NCBI RefSeq assembly: GCF_036788415.1
Contig: NZ_DAIQNN010000002.1
Location: 1-64,000 of the forward strand
DNA from: Rubrimonas sp036788415
GTDB lineage: Bacteria > Pseudomonadota > Alphaproteobacteria > Rhodobacterales > Rhodobacteraceae
DNA: 64,000 bases
Direction of reading: 5' to 3'
This document shows positions 1 to 8,237 of this stretch, one piece after another. A program made the translations under genes and the position numbers. Numbering within the stretch: the first letter of the stretch is position 1; each line of letters opens with the position of its first letter. Below the pieces are notes generated by a model, which had not been told where the DNA came from, searched no databases, and saw only the letters and a program-made list of their open reading frames with translations.

Positions 1-889
1 CGGCGCGTGCGCCGAGCACTTTCGCCATGGTCTCGCCCATCGCCGAGGGGTTCGGGGCGACGGCGATCCCGGCTGCGGACAGGATCTCGACCTTCTCTTG
101 CGCGCTCTCGCCGAAGGCCGAGATGATCGCGCCGGCATGGCCCATCTTGCGGCCCTTCGGCGCCGACAGACCGGCGATGTAGGCGACGACGGGCTTGCTC
201 ATGTGATCGCGCACATAGGCCGCCGCCTCGGCTTCCTGCGGGCCGCCGATCTCGCCGATCATCATCACCGCATCGGTCTCGGGATCGGCCTCGAACAGCT
301 CGAGGATGTCCTTGAAGGACGAGCCGTTGATCGGGTCGCCGCCGATGCCGACCGACGTCGAGACGCCGATGCCGAGCGCCTTCATCTGGCTCGCCGCCTC
401 ATAGCCGAGCGTGCCGGAGCGCCCAACGATGCCGACGCGGCCCTCCATGTAGATGTGCGGCGGCATGATCCCCATGAAGCTCTTGCCGGGCGAGATCACC
501 CCGGCGCAGTTCGGCCCGACCAGCCGCATCTTCGACTCGCGCGGGAAGCGGCGCAGGAAGCGCTTCACGCGCATCATGTCCTGCGAGGGGATGCCGTCGG
601 TGACGCAGACCGCCGTTTTGATCCCGGCGTCGGCGGCCTCCATGATCGCGTCCGCCGCGAAGGGGGGCGGCACGAAGACGAGGCTGGCTTCGGCGCCGGT
701 CGCCTGCACCGCCGCGCGCACCGTGTCGAACAGCGGCCGGTCGAGCGTGCGCTCGCCGCCCTTGCCGGGCGTGACCCCGCCGACGACGTTGGAGCCGTAT
801 TTGATCATGTCGGCGGCGTGGAAATTGCCGATGCGCCCCGACATGCCCTGCACGATGATCCGGGTGTTCTGGTCGATGAGAATGGCCAT
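1..889 (-). CDS. mtkB: Malate-CoA ligase alpha subunit (SucD-like), partial
   Basis: Makes malyl-CoA from malate, CoA and ATP together with the beta subunit, in the cytoplasm. The 296 visible residues begin MAILIDQNTRIIVQG, then a CoA-binding Rossmann domain, a SLVFVPPPFAADAI segment, and KMGHAGAII, which holds the phosphorylated His of the succinyl-CoA synthetase alpha family. The frame runs off the left edge without a stop, but the length suggests only a few residues are missing. It starts 14 bases after the beta-subunit stop, and the upstream gene is malyl-CoA lyase; that neighbour is the reason to call malate rather than succinate as substrate. Succinyl-CoA synthetase alpha is the alternative. 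Confidence 0.85.
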   Translation of the reverse strand, partial: MAILIDQNTRIIVQGMSGRIGNFHAADMIKYGSNVVGGVTPGKGGERTLDRPLFDTVRAAVQATGAEASLVFVPPPFAADAIMEAADAGIKTAVCVTDGIPSQDMMRVKRFLRRFPRESKMRLVGPNCAGVISPGKSFMGIMPPHIYMEGRVGIVGRSGTLGYEAASQMKALGIGVSTSVGIGGDPINGSSFKDILELFEADPETDAVMMIGEIGGPQEAEAAAYVRDHMSKPVVAYIAGLSAPKGRKMGHAGAIISAFGESAQEKVEILSAAGIAVAPNPSAMGETMAKVLGARA

Positions 890-903
890 TGTTTCCCCTC
901 CCC

Positions 904-2076
904 TCAGGCGGCGGCTTTGGCGCGGGCGGCGACGGCCTTCTCGGCGGCCTCGGCGAGCGTGTCGGCGGTGATCAGCGGCAGGCCGGAGGCTTCGAGGATG
1001 CGCTTGCCCTCCTCGACATTGGTGCCCGCCAGACGGACGACGACGGGAATGGTCATGCCGACTTCCTTGTAGGCCTTGACCACGCCTTCCGCGACCCAGT
1101 CGCAGCGGTTGATGCCGGCGAAGATGTTCACGAGGATCACCTGCACGTTCTTGTCGGTCAGCACCGTGCGGAAGGCGCGCACGACGCGCTCGGGGCTGGC
1201 GCCGCCGCCGATGTCGAGGAAGTTGGCGGGCTCGCCGCCGGCGAGCTTGATCATGTCCATGGTCGCCATGGCCAGACCCGCGCCGTTGATGATGCAGCCG
1301 ATGTCGCCGTCGAGCCCGACATAGGCGAGGCCGTGATCGGCCGCGGCGCTCTCGCGGGGGTCCTCCTGCGAATGGTCGCGCAGCTCAGCGATCTGCGGGC
1401 GGCGGAACAGCGCGTTGGTGTCGAAGCTCATCTTGGCGTCGAGCGCGACGAGGTCGCCCGCGCCCGTGATCACCAGCGGGTTGATCTCGACCATCATCGC
1501 GTCGAGGTCGCGATAGGCGCGGTAGCAGGCGCGCAGGATGGTCACCATCTGCGCGATCTGTCCGCCCTTGAGCCCCAGCCCGAAGGCGAGTTCGCGGGCC
1601 TGATATTCGGTGAGCCCGATGGCGGGGTCGACGATCATCCGGCGGAGGCTGTCGGGGTCCTTCTCCGCGAGGTCCTCGATCTCCATGCCGCCATGCGCCG
1701 AGGCGACGATCATGATGCGCTCGGATTTGCGGTCGAGCACGAAGCCGAGATACAGCTCCTGCGCGATGTCGGAGGCGGTCTCGACCCAGAGGCGATAGAC
1801 GCCCTTCCCGTTCGCGTCGGTCTGCTTGGTGACGAGCTGTTTGCCGAACAGCCCGGCGGCGAAGTCGCGCACCTCCTCTTCGGAACGGCAAAGCCTCACG
1901 CCACCGGCTTCGCCGCGCCCGCCCGAATGGATCTGGGCCTTGACCACCCATTTCTCGCCGCCCAACTCGCGCGCGCGGTAGCCCGCCTGCTCGGGGCTGT
2001 AGGCGAGCCCTCCGCGCGGCACCGGCACGCCGAAGCGGGCGAGGATCTCCTTGGCCTGATATTCATGGATGTCCAT
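904..2076 (-). CDS. mtkA: Malate-CoA ligase beta subunit (SucC-like)
   Basis: ATP-grasp subunit of an ADP-forming acyl-CoA ligase, 390 residues, the usual length for SucC/MtkA. The N-terminus MDIHEYQAKEILARFGVPVP and the later GCIINGAGLAMATMDMIK and DIGGGASPERV segments are typical. It is preceded by a strong GGGAGGG ribosome site 6 bases before the ATG. It lies 25 bases after malyl-CoA lyase and 14 before the alpha subunit, so the pair should form a malate thiokinase feeding the lyase. The substrate call rests on context; the ligase family call is firm. Confidence 0.88.
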   Translation of the reverse strand: MDIHEYQAKEILARFGVPVPRGGLAYSPEQAGYRARELGGEKWVVKAQIHSGGRGEAGGVRLCRSEEEVRDFAAGLFGKQLVTKQTDANGKGVYRLWVETASDIAQELYLGFVLDRKSERIMIVASAHGGMEIEDLAEKDPDSLRRMIVDPAIGLTEYQARELAFGLGLKGGQIAQMVTILRACYRAYRDLDAMMVEINPLVITGAGDLVALDAKMSFDTNALFRRPQIAELRDHSQEDPRESAAADHGLAYVGLDGDIGCIINGAGLAMATMDMIKLAGGEPANFLDIGGGASPERVVRAFRTVLTDKNVQVILVNIFAGINRCDWVAEGVVKAYKEVGMTIPVVVRLAGTNVEEGKRILEASGLPLITADTLAEAAEKAVAARAKAAA

Positions 2077-2101
2077 GTGTTTCCCTCCCTGACGGCTGTT
2101 G

Positions 2102-3043
2102 TCAGCCCTTCGCGGCGATGGCTTCGGCCACCGCCAGCACGTTGTTGGCCATCTTCTCGGATGCGGCGTCGATCATCTTGCCGTCCAGCGCCGCGGCGCC
2201 CTTGCCCTGCGCCTCGGCCTTGCGCAACTCCTCGATGATGCGGCGCGCCTTGGTCACCTCCGCCTCGGGCGGCGAGAACACTTCGTTGGCGAGCGCGACC
2301 TGGGTCGGATGGATCGCCCATTTGCCCTCGCAGCCGAGAGCGGCGGCGCGGCGGGCGCCGTCCTTGTAGCCCTCGGGGTCGGAGAAATCGCCGAACGGGC
2401 CGTCGATGGCGCGCAGGCCGTAGGCGCGGCAGGCGATCACCATGCGGCTGATCGCGGCGTGCCACTGGTCGCCGGGATAGTTGGGGTTGAGGCCGCCGAT
2501 GTTCGTGGTGCGGGCGCGCAAGCTGGCGGCGTAGTCGGCGACGCCGAAATGCAGCGCTTCCAGCCGACCGCCGAACTGCGCGATCGCCTCGACATTCGCC
2601 ATGCCGAGCGCCGTCTCGATCAGCGCCTCGAGGCCGACGCGTGTGGCGTAGCCCTTGCCCTGCTCGATCTGGTTGACCATCGCCTCGACCATGTAGAGGT
2701 CGGCCGGCACGCCCACTTTCGGCACGAGCAGCGTGTGCACGCGGTCGCCCGCCTGCTCCATCACGTCCACCACGTCGCGATACATGTAGTGGGTGTCGAG
2801 GCCATTGATGCGGACCGAGACGGTCTTGCCCTTGCCGGCCCAGTCGATGTCGTTGAGCGCCTGCACGGCGTTCTTTCGCGCCTGCTCTTTCTCTGGCGGC
2901 GCGACGGCGTCCTCGAGATCGAGGAACACGTAGTCCGCCGGGCCGTCCGCCGCCTTGTCGATCATCGTCGGGTTGGAGGCGGGCACGGCGAGTTCGGAGC
3001 GTTGCAGCCGCTGGCGGCGCAACGGGTGGAGCGTATGGCTCAT
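2102..3043 (-). CDS. mcl: L-malyl-CoA / beta-methylmalyl-CoA lyase
   Basis: Class I HpcH/HpaI-citrate lyase beta family enzyme that cleaves malyl-CoA to acetyl-CoA and glyoxylate (and in many relatives beta-methylmalyl-CoA to propionyl-CoA and glyoxylate). It has 313 residues. Visible landmarks are ASNPTMIDKA, the metal-site segment DYVFLDLEDAV, a LEALIETALGM stretch, and EGKWAIHPTQV near the C-terminus. The ATG at 3043 (MSHTLHPLRRQR) follows a GAGGGGAAA ribosome site and gives the normal family N-terminus. It is second in the aminotransferase-lyase-ligase operon. The sequence alone does not decide between the malyl-CoA and methylmalyl-CoA roles. Confidence 0.9.
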   Translation of the reverse strand: MSHTLHPLRRQRLQRSELAVPASNPTMIDKAADGPADYVFLDLEDAVAPPEKEQARKNAVQALNDIDWAGKGKTVSVRINGLDTHYMYRDVVDVMEQAGDRVHTLLVPKVGVPADLYMVEAMVNQIEQGKGYATRVGLEALIETALGMANVEAIAQFGGRLEALHFGVADYAASLRARTTNIGGLNPNYPGDQWHAAISRMVIACRAYGLRAIDGPFGDFSDPEGYKDGARRAAALGCEGKWAIHPTQVALANEVFSPPEAEVTKARRIIEELRKAEAQGKGAAALDGKMIDAASEKMANNVLAVAEAIAAKG

Positions 3044-3095
3044 CTGGTCGTTTCCCCTCGGGAGTTTCTGGTTCTTGGATGGTGAGTACGAAGAC

Positions 3096-4298
3096 TTATT
3101 CGGCGGCGAAGCGCAGCGCCGCCTCGCGGGGTGCGGCGCCCGCATACCATTCCTGCGCGGCGCCCACGCCCGCGCCGAAGGCGACGCGCGCCCCGGCGGC
3201 GGCGAGCGACAGTTCGGCCAGCGCCAGCGCGCTCAGGCACATCCCCTCGTTGAGATCGCCGAGATGGCCGATGCGGAAGGCCTTTCCGACAAGCGGCCCC
3301 GCCGCCGCCCCGAACGAGGCGTTGTAGCGCTCATAGGCGAGCCGCAGCACTTCGCGTCCGTCCACGCCCTCGGGCGTGCGGATGGCGGTGACGGTGTCGG
3401 AGCACAGCGAGGGGTGCTGCGCGACGATCTGGAGCCCCATCGCGGCCACGCCCCGGCGCACGCCCTCGGCGAGGCGGCGGTGACGGGCGATCACGTTGGG
3501 CAGGCCCTCCTGGGCGATGCGGTCGAGCGCGCGGCGCAGGCCGTGCAGCAGCGGCGTCGGCGGGGTGTAGGGGAACTGACCGTCGGCGTTCATCGCCATC
3601 ATGTCGGCGAAATCGAAATAGACGCGCCGCGACGTGGCCGATTTCGACGCCTCCAGCGCCTTGGGGCTCGCGGCGAGGATGCCGAGGCCCGGCGGCAGCA
3701 TCAGCCCCTTCTGCGAGCCGGTGATCGCGAGGTCCACCGCCCATTCGTCCATGCGGAACTCCATCGAGCCGATGGAGGACACGCCGTCGACGAACAGCAG
3801 CGCGTCGTGGAAGGCGGTGTCGAGGGCGCGGCGGACGCCCGCGATGTCGGAGACGACGCCGGTCGAGGTCTCGTTATGGACGACGAACACCGCCCTGATC
3901 TCGCCGAAGCGGTCGGCGCCGAGGCGTCGGGCGATCTCGGAGACCGGCGCGCCCGCCCCCCAAGCCACGTCGATCACCTCGACGTTCAGCCCCATCCGCT
4001 GCGCCATCTCGACCCAGCGCTCCGAGAACAGCCCGTGGCGCGCCATCAGCACCTTGTCGCCGGGGCTGAGCGTGTTGGCGATCGCCGCCTCCCACGCCGC
4101 CGTGCCGGAGCCGGGGAACATCATCACCGTCGCGTCGCGCGTTCCGAAGACCGGCTTGAGGTCCTCGAACAGGCCCAGCGTCAGGTCGCCGAAATCTGGG
4201 GCGCGCATGTCCTGCATCGGGACGTTCATCGCCTGCCGGACGACCTCCGGCACGTTTGTCGGGCCGGGAATGTGGAGATGAGTGATTCCGGTGCGCAT
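3096..4298 (-). CDS. sgaA: Serine-glyoxylate aminotransferase
   Basis: PLP class V aminotransferase of 400 residues that moves the amino group of serine to glyoxylate, giving hydroxypyruvate and glycine in the serine cycle. The family N-terminus THLHIPGPTNVPEVVRQAMN is followed by FPGSGTAAWEAAIAN, the PLP aspartate region LLFVDGVSSIG, and the lysine motif TGSQKGLMLPPGLG. It is the first gene of the minus-strand operon, so glyoxylate released by the downstream lyase would be its acceptor. The intergenic space shared with the divergent regulator is AT-rich and likely holds the operon promoter. Alanine-glyoxylate aminotransferase is a less likely alternative. Confidence 0.9.
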   Translation of the reverse strand: MRTGITHLHIPGPTNVPEVVRQAMNVPMQDMRAPDFGDLTLGLFEDLKPVFGTRDATVMMFPGSGTAAWEAAIANTLSPGDKVLMARHGLFSERWVEMAQRMGLNVEVIDVAWGAGAPVSEIARRLGADRFGEIRAVFVVHNETSTGVVSDIAGVRRALDTAFHDALLFVDGVSSIGSMEFRMDEWAVDLAITGSQKGLMLPPGLGILAASPKALEASKSATSRRVYFDFADMMAMNADGQFPYTPPTPLLHGLRRALDRIAQEGLPNVIARHRRLAEGVRRGVAAMGLQIVAQHPSLCSDTVTAIRTPEGVDGREVLRLAYERYNASFGAAAGPLVGKAFRIGHLGDLNEGMCLSALALAELSLAAAGARVAFGAGVGAAQEWYAGAAPREAALRFAAE

Positions 4299-4410
4299 CC
4301 TGTGCTCCCCCTGAAGGCGACATGGCCGCCTTGTTGCGACCGTTGCGCGCACCTTGCCCAAGGTTGCGGCGATCCCGAAATCAAACGGCGTCCTGCTGTA
4401 AATGCGAGAA

Positions 4411-4465
4411 TTGACAAATCCTAAATTCTGTAATTTTGTAAAGTCCACAAAGCGAAACTTTTGTG
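4411..4465. promoter_or_regulatory. AT-rich divergent control region with repeated TTTGT/ACAAA boxes
   Basis: This block is strikingly AT-rich for the window. It holds TTGACA at 4411-4416 (plausible -35 for the rightward regulator, with weak -10 choices around 4434-4442), TTTTGTAAAG at 4434-4443, and an imperfect inverted repeat CACAAAG/CTTTTGTG at 4446-4452 and 4458-4465, just before the regulator start. RamB-family proteins are known to bind TTTGC/GCAAA-like boxes, so these are candidate binding sites for autoregulation and control of sgaA. The assignment is inference. Confidence 0.45.
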
Positions 4466-4472
4466 CGGCGCA

Positions 4473-5882
4473 ATGCAGAAGACCTTCATCGGACCGCATC
4501 TGCGAAGGCTGCGGCTGGAGCGCAGCGAGACGCAGGCGCAGATGGCGCGGGCGCTGGGGATCAGCGCCTCCTATGTCAACCTGCTCGAGAACAACGAGCG
4601 CAGCGTCTCGGTGCCGGTGATGCTGCGGCTGTTCGAGACCTACGGCGTCGATTGGCGCGACATCGCCGAGGACGAGGACCGCACGCTGCTCGCCGATCTG
4701 CGCGCCGTGGCGCAGGATCCGATGTTCGAGGAAGACCGCCCGGATCTGGCGCAGCTGCGCGCCGCCCTCGTCCACAGCCCGGCGCTGGCGTCGTGCTTCC
4801 TTCGGCTGCACCGGGCCTATCAGGCGGCGACCGACCAGTTGCTGACGCTGGCCGGCGGCGGCGCCCCCTCGGCCGAGCCGCTTCTCGCCGCCTCGCCCGA
4901 ATCGGCGGTGCACGACTTCTTCCGCCGCAACCGCAACCATTTCCGCGAACTGGAGGAGGCCGCCGAACGGTTCTGGGACGACGAGGCGATCGAGCCCGAC
5001 GAGGTCTATTCGCTGCTCAAGCGCCGACTGCGCGAGCGGCTGGGCCTCGCCGTGCGCGTGCTCGCGGTCGCCGATCTGCCCAACACGCTGCGCCGCCACG
5101 ACGAGGCCCGCCGCGAAGTGCTGCTGAGCGAGGCGCTCGACCACCCCAACCGGGTGTTCCAGCTCGTCCATGTCGCAGGCCTGCTTGAGCAGCGCCCGCT
5201 GCTCGACGCGCTGCTGGCGCGCTCGGGGATCTCCGATCCGCGCGGACGGGGGCGCTGCCGGGTCGAGCTCGCCAACTACTTCTCCGCCGCGGTGCTGATG
5301 CCCTACGGTCCGTTTCTCGCCGAGGCGCGCGCGTCGAAATACGATTTCGACCACCTCGCCACCCGCTTCGGCGTCAGCTTCGAGCAGGCCTGCCACCGCG
5401 CCACCACCTTGCAGCGCGAAGGGGCGCAAGGGGCGCCCTTCTTCTTCCTGCGCATCGACAATGCGGGAAACGTGACCAAGCGCTTCAACTCCACCGGCTT
5501 CCACCTCGCCGAGCATGGCGGGGCCTGCCCGCGGCTCGAAGTGCACAACTGCTTCCGCACGCCGGGGCGGATCGTCCCGCAATTCGTCGAGATGCCGGAC
5601 GGCAGCCAGTATTTCGTGTTCTCGCGCACGGTGGACCGCCCCGCCTTCGCTCGCCACGCGCAGGATTTCCGGCTGGCCGTGGCGATGGGCTGCGCCGTCG
5701 CCCATGCGCCCGAGATCGGCTATGCGGAGAGCTTCGCGGTCGGCGGCGCGCGGATGACGCAGATCGGGATCAATTGCCGGGTCTGCCCCCGCGCCAATTG
5801 CGACCAGCGCGCCCATCAGGCGGCCTTCCTCTCGGCGCCTGTCGACGAGCGCCGGCGCGGGGCGACGCGCTACGAGAGCTGA
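4473..5882 (+). CDS. XRE-family short-chain acyl-CoA regulator (RamB/PccR type)
   Basis: DNA-binding regulator of 469 residues. Domains in order: an XRE helix-turn-helix at about residues 5-60 (LRLERSETQAQMARALGIS then SYVNLLENNER), a middle region, an IrrE/ImmA-like domain with VELANYFSAAVLMPY, and a DUF2083 C-terminal domain ending in a Cys cluster, CRVCPRANC. This architecture is that of RamB and PccR, which control acetate, glyoxylate-cycle or propionyl-CoA genes in response to acyl-CoA status. The ATG at 4473 gives the normal start; a TTG lies 12 bases upstream in frame. It is divergent from the sgaA-mcl-mtk operon, which it probably controls. The effector cannot be read from sequence. 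Confidence 0.85.
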   Translation: MQKTFIGPHLRRLRLERSETQAQMARALGISASYVNLLENNERSVSVPVMLRLFETYGVDWRDIAEDEDRTLLADLRAVAQDPMFEEDRPDLAQLRAALVHSPALASCFLRLHRAYQAATDQLLTLAGGGAPSAEPLLAASPESAVHDFFRRNRNHFRELEEAAERFWDDEAIEPDEVYSLLKRRLRERLGLAVRVLAVADLPNTLRRHDEARREVLLSEALDHPNRVFQLVHVAGLLEQRPLLDALLARSGISDPRGRGRCRVELANYFSAAVLMPYGPFLAEARASKYDFDHLATRFGVSFEQACHRATTLQREGAQGAPFFFLRIDNAGNVTKRFNSTGFHLAEHGGACPRLEVHNCFRTPGRIVPQFVEMPDGSQYFVFSRTVDRPAFARHAQDFRLAVAMGCAVAHAPEIGYAESFAVGGARMTQIGINCRVCPRANCDQRAHQAAFLSAPVDERRRGATRYES

Positions 5883-5894
5883 GCGCGCGCCGCC

Positions 5895-6917
5895 TCAGCG
5901 CCGCAGGAAGGCGTCGAGCGCGCGGGCGGCGGCGATCTCGGGGGCGAGCGCGCCCGACAGCACGGCGCGCTCGATGTCGGGCAGCAGGGCCGCCACCTGC
6001 GGATCGGCGCGGAAGGCGGATTTCAGCCCTTCCTCGAGCTCCCGCCGGAACGCCTGCGCGGCCTGACTCGCGCGCCGTTTGGCGCGCCAGCCCCGCGCCC
6101 GGCGCGCCGCGTCCAGCGCCGCGATCTCGTCCCAGGCGGCCATCACCCCGGCCTCGGTCAGCGCCGAGACGGTCGCGGCCCGCGGCCAGCCCTCGGGGTC
6201 GTGCGGGCGGCGTCGCAGGAGGCGCAGCGCGCCGGCGTAATCGGCGCAGGTGCGGCGCGCCACATCCGCCATGTCGCCGTCGGCCTTGTTGACGAGAATC
6301 AGGTCCGCGATCTCCATGACGCCGCGCTTGACGCCCTGCAGCTCGTCGCCGCCGCCGGGGCTCAGCAGCAGCGCGAACACGTCGGTCATCTCGGCGACCA
6401 TGAACTCCGACTGGCCGACGCCGACCGTCTCGACCAGCACCACGTCGAAGCCCGCCGCCTCGCACAGCGCGACCGCCTCGCGGGTGCGGCGGGCGACCCC
6501 GCCCAGCGAGCCGCCCGAGGGCGAGGGGCGGATGAAGGCGCGGGGCTCGCGCGACAGCCGGTCCATCCGCGTCTTGTCGCCGAGGATCGAGCCGCCGGTG
6601 CGCGCCGAGGACGGGTCAACCGCCAGCACCGCGACCCGCAGGCCACGCGCGATCAGCCCCATGCCGAGGCCCTCGATGAAGGTCGACTTGCCGACCCCCG
6701 GCGCGCCGCTGAGGCCCACGCGCAGCGCGTCGCCGGTTCCGCCGAGCCGCTCGAGCAGGGCGGTCGCGGTTGCGCGATGATCGGGCCGGGTGGATTCGGC
6801 CAGCGTGATCGCGCGCGCGAGCGCGCGCCGCTCTCCCGCGCGCAGCCGGGCTGCGAGACCGGCGGCGAGGTCTGCGGCGGCGGCGTCGGCGGGCGGCGCG
6901 TCCTTCGGGGCGGTCAT
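5895..6917 (-). CDS. meaB: Methylmalonyl-CoA mutase-associated GTPase MeaB
   Basis: G3E-class GTPase of 340 residues that guards and reloads adenosylcobalamin in acyl-CoA mutases. Walker A is GAPGVGKST at residues 71-79; other landmarks are LAVDPSSARTGGSILGDKTRM, the ETVGVGQSE switch region, and NKADG for base specificity. No mutase gene lies beside it, so its client is elsewhere. It converges on the acyl-CoA regulator with only 12 bases between stops. The older name ArgK applies to the same family. Its presence beside malyl-CoA genes suits an ethylmalonyl-CoA or propionyl-CoA network, which is inference. Confidence 0.92.
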   Translation of the reverse strand: MTAPKDAPPADAAAADLAAGLAARLRAGERRALARAITLAESTRPDHRATATALLERLGGTGDALRVGLSGAPGVGKSTFIEGLGMGLIARGLRVAVLAVDPSSARTGGSILGDKTRMDRLSREPRAFIRPSPSGGSLGGVARRTREAVALCEAAGFDVVLVETVGVGQSEFMVAEMTDVFALLLSPGGGDELQGVKRGVMEIADLILVNKADGDMADVARRTCADYAGALRLLRRRPHDPEGWPRAATVSALTEAGVMAAWDEIAALDAARRARGWRAKRRASQAAQAFRRELEEGLKSAFRADPQVAALLPDIERAVLSGALAPEIAAARALDAFLRR

Positions 6918-7018
6918 CGGCGCGCCTCCTTCCGGGCCGCCAGAGCGCGGCGGCCATGTTTCCGCCGTGCTGTTTCGCTTGTATCGCGGCGATCCGCAAT
7001 CGCCCGAAGGCGCCTGAC

Positions 7019-7726
7019 ATGCGTGCCGTCCCGTTCGCCCTCGCCCTCGCCCTCCTTTGCGCCGCGCCCGCGCAGCAGGCAGCCGCCACGGAGCTTCGCG
7101 ACCCCTGGGCCGCCGATTACGACGTCTGGCTCGGCGGCTTCCGGCTCGCCGCGCTGCGGGTGGAGATGGCCCCGGCGCCTGAAGGCTGGCGCGCGCGCGC
7201 CGAGGTGACGACCAAGGGGCTCGCCGCCTTCTTCATCCCGGCGCAGGGGGCGGCGGAGGCGGCGCCCGGCTGGTTCCGCGCCCGCGGCGATTTCGACGGG
7301 CTGCTTCAGACCGTGGAGATGCGCCACGCCGCCGGCGCCGCACCCGAAATCCGCGCCGAGCCCGCCCTGCGCCAGCGGGCCTACGACGCGCCGCCGCAGA
7401 CGCTGCGCGGCGCGCTCGACCCGCTGACGGCGGCGGTGGCCGCGCTGTCGCCGCGCCCGGCGGCGCAGGCCTGCGGGCAGCGCGTGGAGGTCTTCGACAG
7501 CCGCCGCCGCTTCGACCTCGCGCTCGGGCCGGGGGTCCGCGAGGGCGGGATGCTGCGCTGCGAGGGCGCCTATGTCCGCGTCGCGGGCTTCAAGGACAAG
7601 CACATGCGCCTGCCCGACTCGGCCTTCACCCTGTGGTGGCGGGTCCGAGACGGGGTGGCGGAGTTCGAGAAGGCCGTCGCGCCGACCCCGCTCGGCCACG
7701 CCGTCGCGAAGCGGCGCGCCGAGTGA
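7019..7726 (+). CDS. Exported DUF3108 protein
   Basis: A 235-residue protein with a clear signal peptide, MRAVPFALALALLCAAPAQQAAA, followed by a beta-rich body starting LRDPWAADYDVWLGGFRLAALRV, the pattern of DUF3108 periplasmic proteins. The ATG at 7019 gives the signal peptide directly; the frame is open further upstream but without plausible signal sequence. It reads divergently from meaB. The DUF3108 family has no established biochemical role, although its fold is thought to resemble lipoprotein-carrier barrels. No enzyme motif is visible. Confidence 0.75.
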   Translation: MRAVPFALALALLCAAPAQQAAATELRDPWAADYDVWLGGFRLAALRVEMAPAPEGWRARAEVTTKGLAAFFIPAQGAAEAAPGWFRARGDFDGLLQTVEMRHAAGAAPEIRAEPALRQRAYDAPPQTLRGALDPLTAAVAALSPRPAAQACGQRVEVFDSRRRFDLALGPGVREGGMLRCEGAYVRVAGFKDKHMRLPDSAFTLWWRVRDGVAEFEKAVAPTPLGHAVAKRRAE

Positions 7727-7760
7727 CAGCGCGCAAGGCGGGAGCCTGACGCGGGGGCCT

Positions 7761-7788
7761 GACAAGAGGCGCGAAACCGGCTCTTGTC
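7761..7788. promoter_or_regulatory. Perfect 8-bp inverted repeat before the pterin-synthase-like operon
   Basis: GACAAGAG at 7761-7768 and CTCTTGTC at 7781-7788 are separated by 12 bases, 35 bases after the DUF3108 stop and 50 before the next start. No T-run follows, so an operator is as likely as a terminator. Confidence 0.4.
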
Positions 7789-7838
7789 GCGCGGGCGCTC
7801 CGGTGGGATTCGGAGATCGCCGCAACCGGAGGTTCCCG

Positions 7839-8237
7839 ATGTACGCCGTCGAAGTCCGCGACCATGTCATGATCGCCCATTCCCTGCCCGGCGAGGTGTT
7901 CGGCCCGGCGCAGGGCAAGCACGGCGCGACCTATGTGGTGGACGTCGCCTTCTTCCGCAGCGAACTCGGCCCCGAGCGCATCGTGGTCGACATCGGCCGC
8001 GCGCTCGACGCGCTCAAGGCGGCGCTCGCGCCGCTCGCCTACGCCGATCTCGACGAGGCGCCGGCCACACGAGGCGAGCTGACCACCACCGAATGGCTCT
8101 GCCGCTTCATTTTCGACCGGCTCGCGGCGGCGGCGCGCGAAGGGGCGCTCGGGCCGGGCTCGGAGGGGGTCGAGCGCATCCGCGTGACGCTCAACGAAAG
8201 CCATGTCGCGCGGGCGTGGTTCGAAGCGGCGCCGTGA
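7839..8237 (+). CDS. 6-pyruvoyl-tetrahydropterin synthase-like protein, divergent
   Basis: A 132-residue member of the PTPS/QueD fold. Family features: VVDIGRALDALKAAL (the VDFxxLK strand-helix), YADLDEAPATRGELTTTEWLCRFIFDRL (the LDHxxLN...PTxE segment), and IRVTLNESHVARAWF with the late Glu. The metal site looks altered: His14 (MIAHSL) and His28 (GKHGATY) are present, but the usual HGH is HGA and the catalytic Cys before it is missing. The known reaction (6-carboxy- or 6-pyruvoyl-tetrahydropterin formation) is therefore doubtful. ATG at 7839 follows a CCGGAGG ribosome site. It overlaps the next gene by 4 bases, so it is translationally coupled to a glycosyltransferase and a methyltransferase. 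Confidence 0.8.
   Translation: MYAVEVRDHVMIAHSLPGEVFGPAQGKHGATYVVDVAFFRSELGPERIVVDIGRALDALKAALAPLAYADLDEAPATRGELTTTEWLCRFIFDRLAAAAREGALGPGSEGVERIRVTLNESHVARAWFEAAP

Noticed and set aside
889..2238. Long plus-strand frame opposite mtkA
   Set aside because: Its His/Asp/Arg-rich translation is typical of an antisense shadow in GC-rich coding DNA.
3096..5816. A 906-codon minus-strand frame that would fuse serine-glyoxylate aminotransferase to an upstream extension
   Set aside because: The upstream part is antisense to the XRE regulator; the aminotransferase has a proper ATG and ribosome site at 4298.
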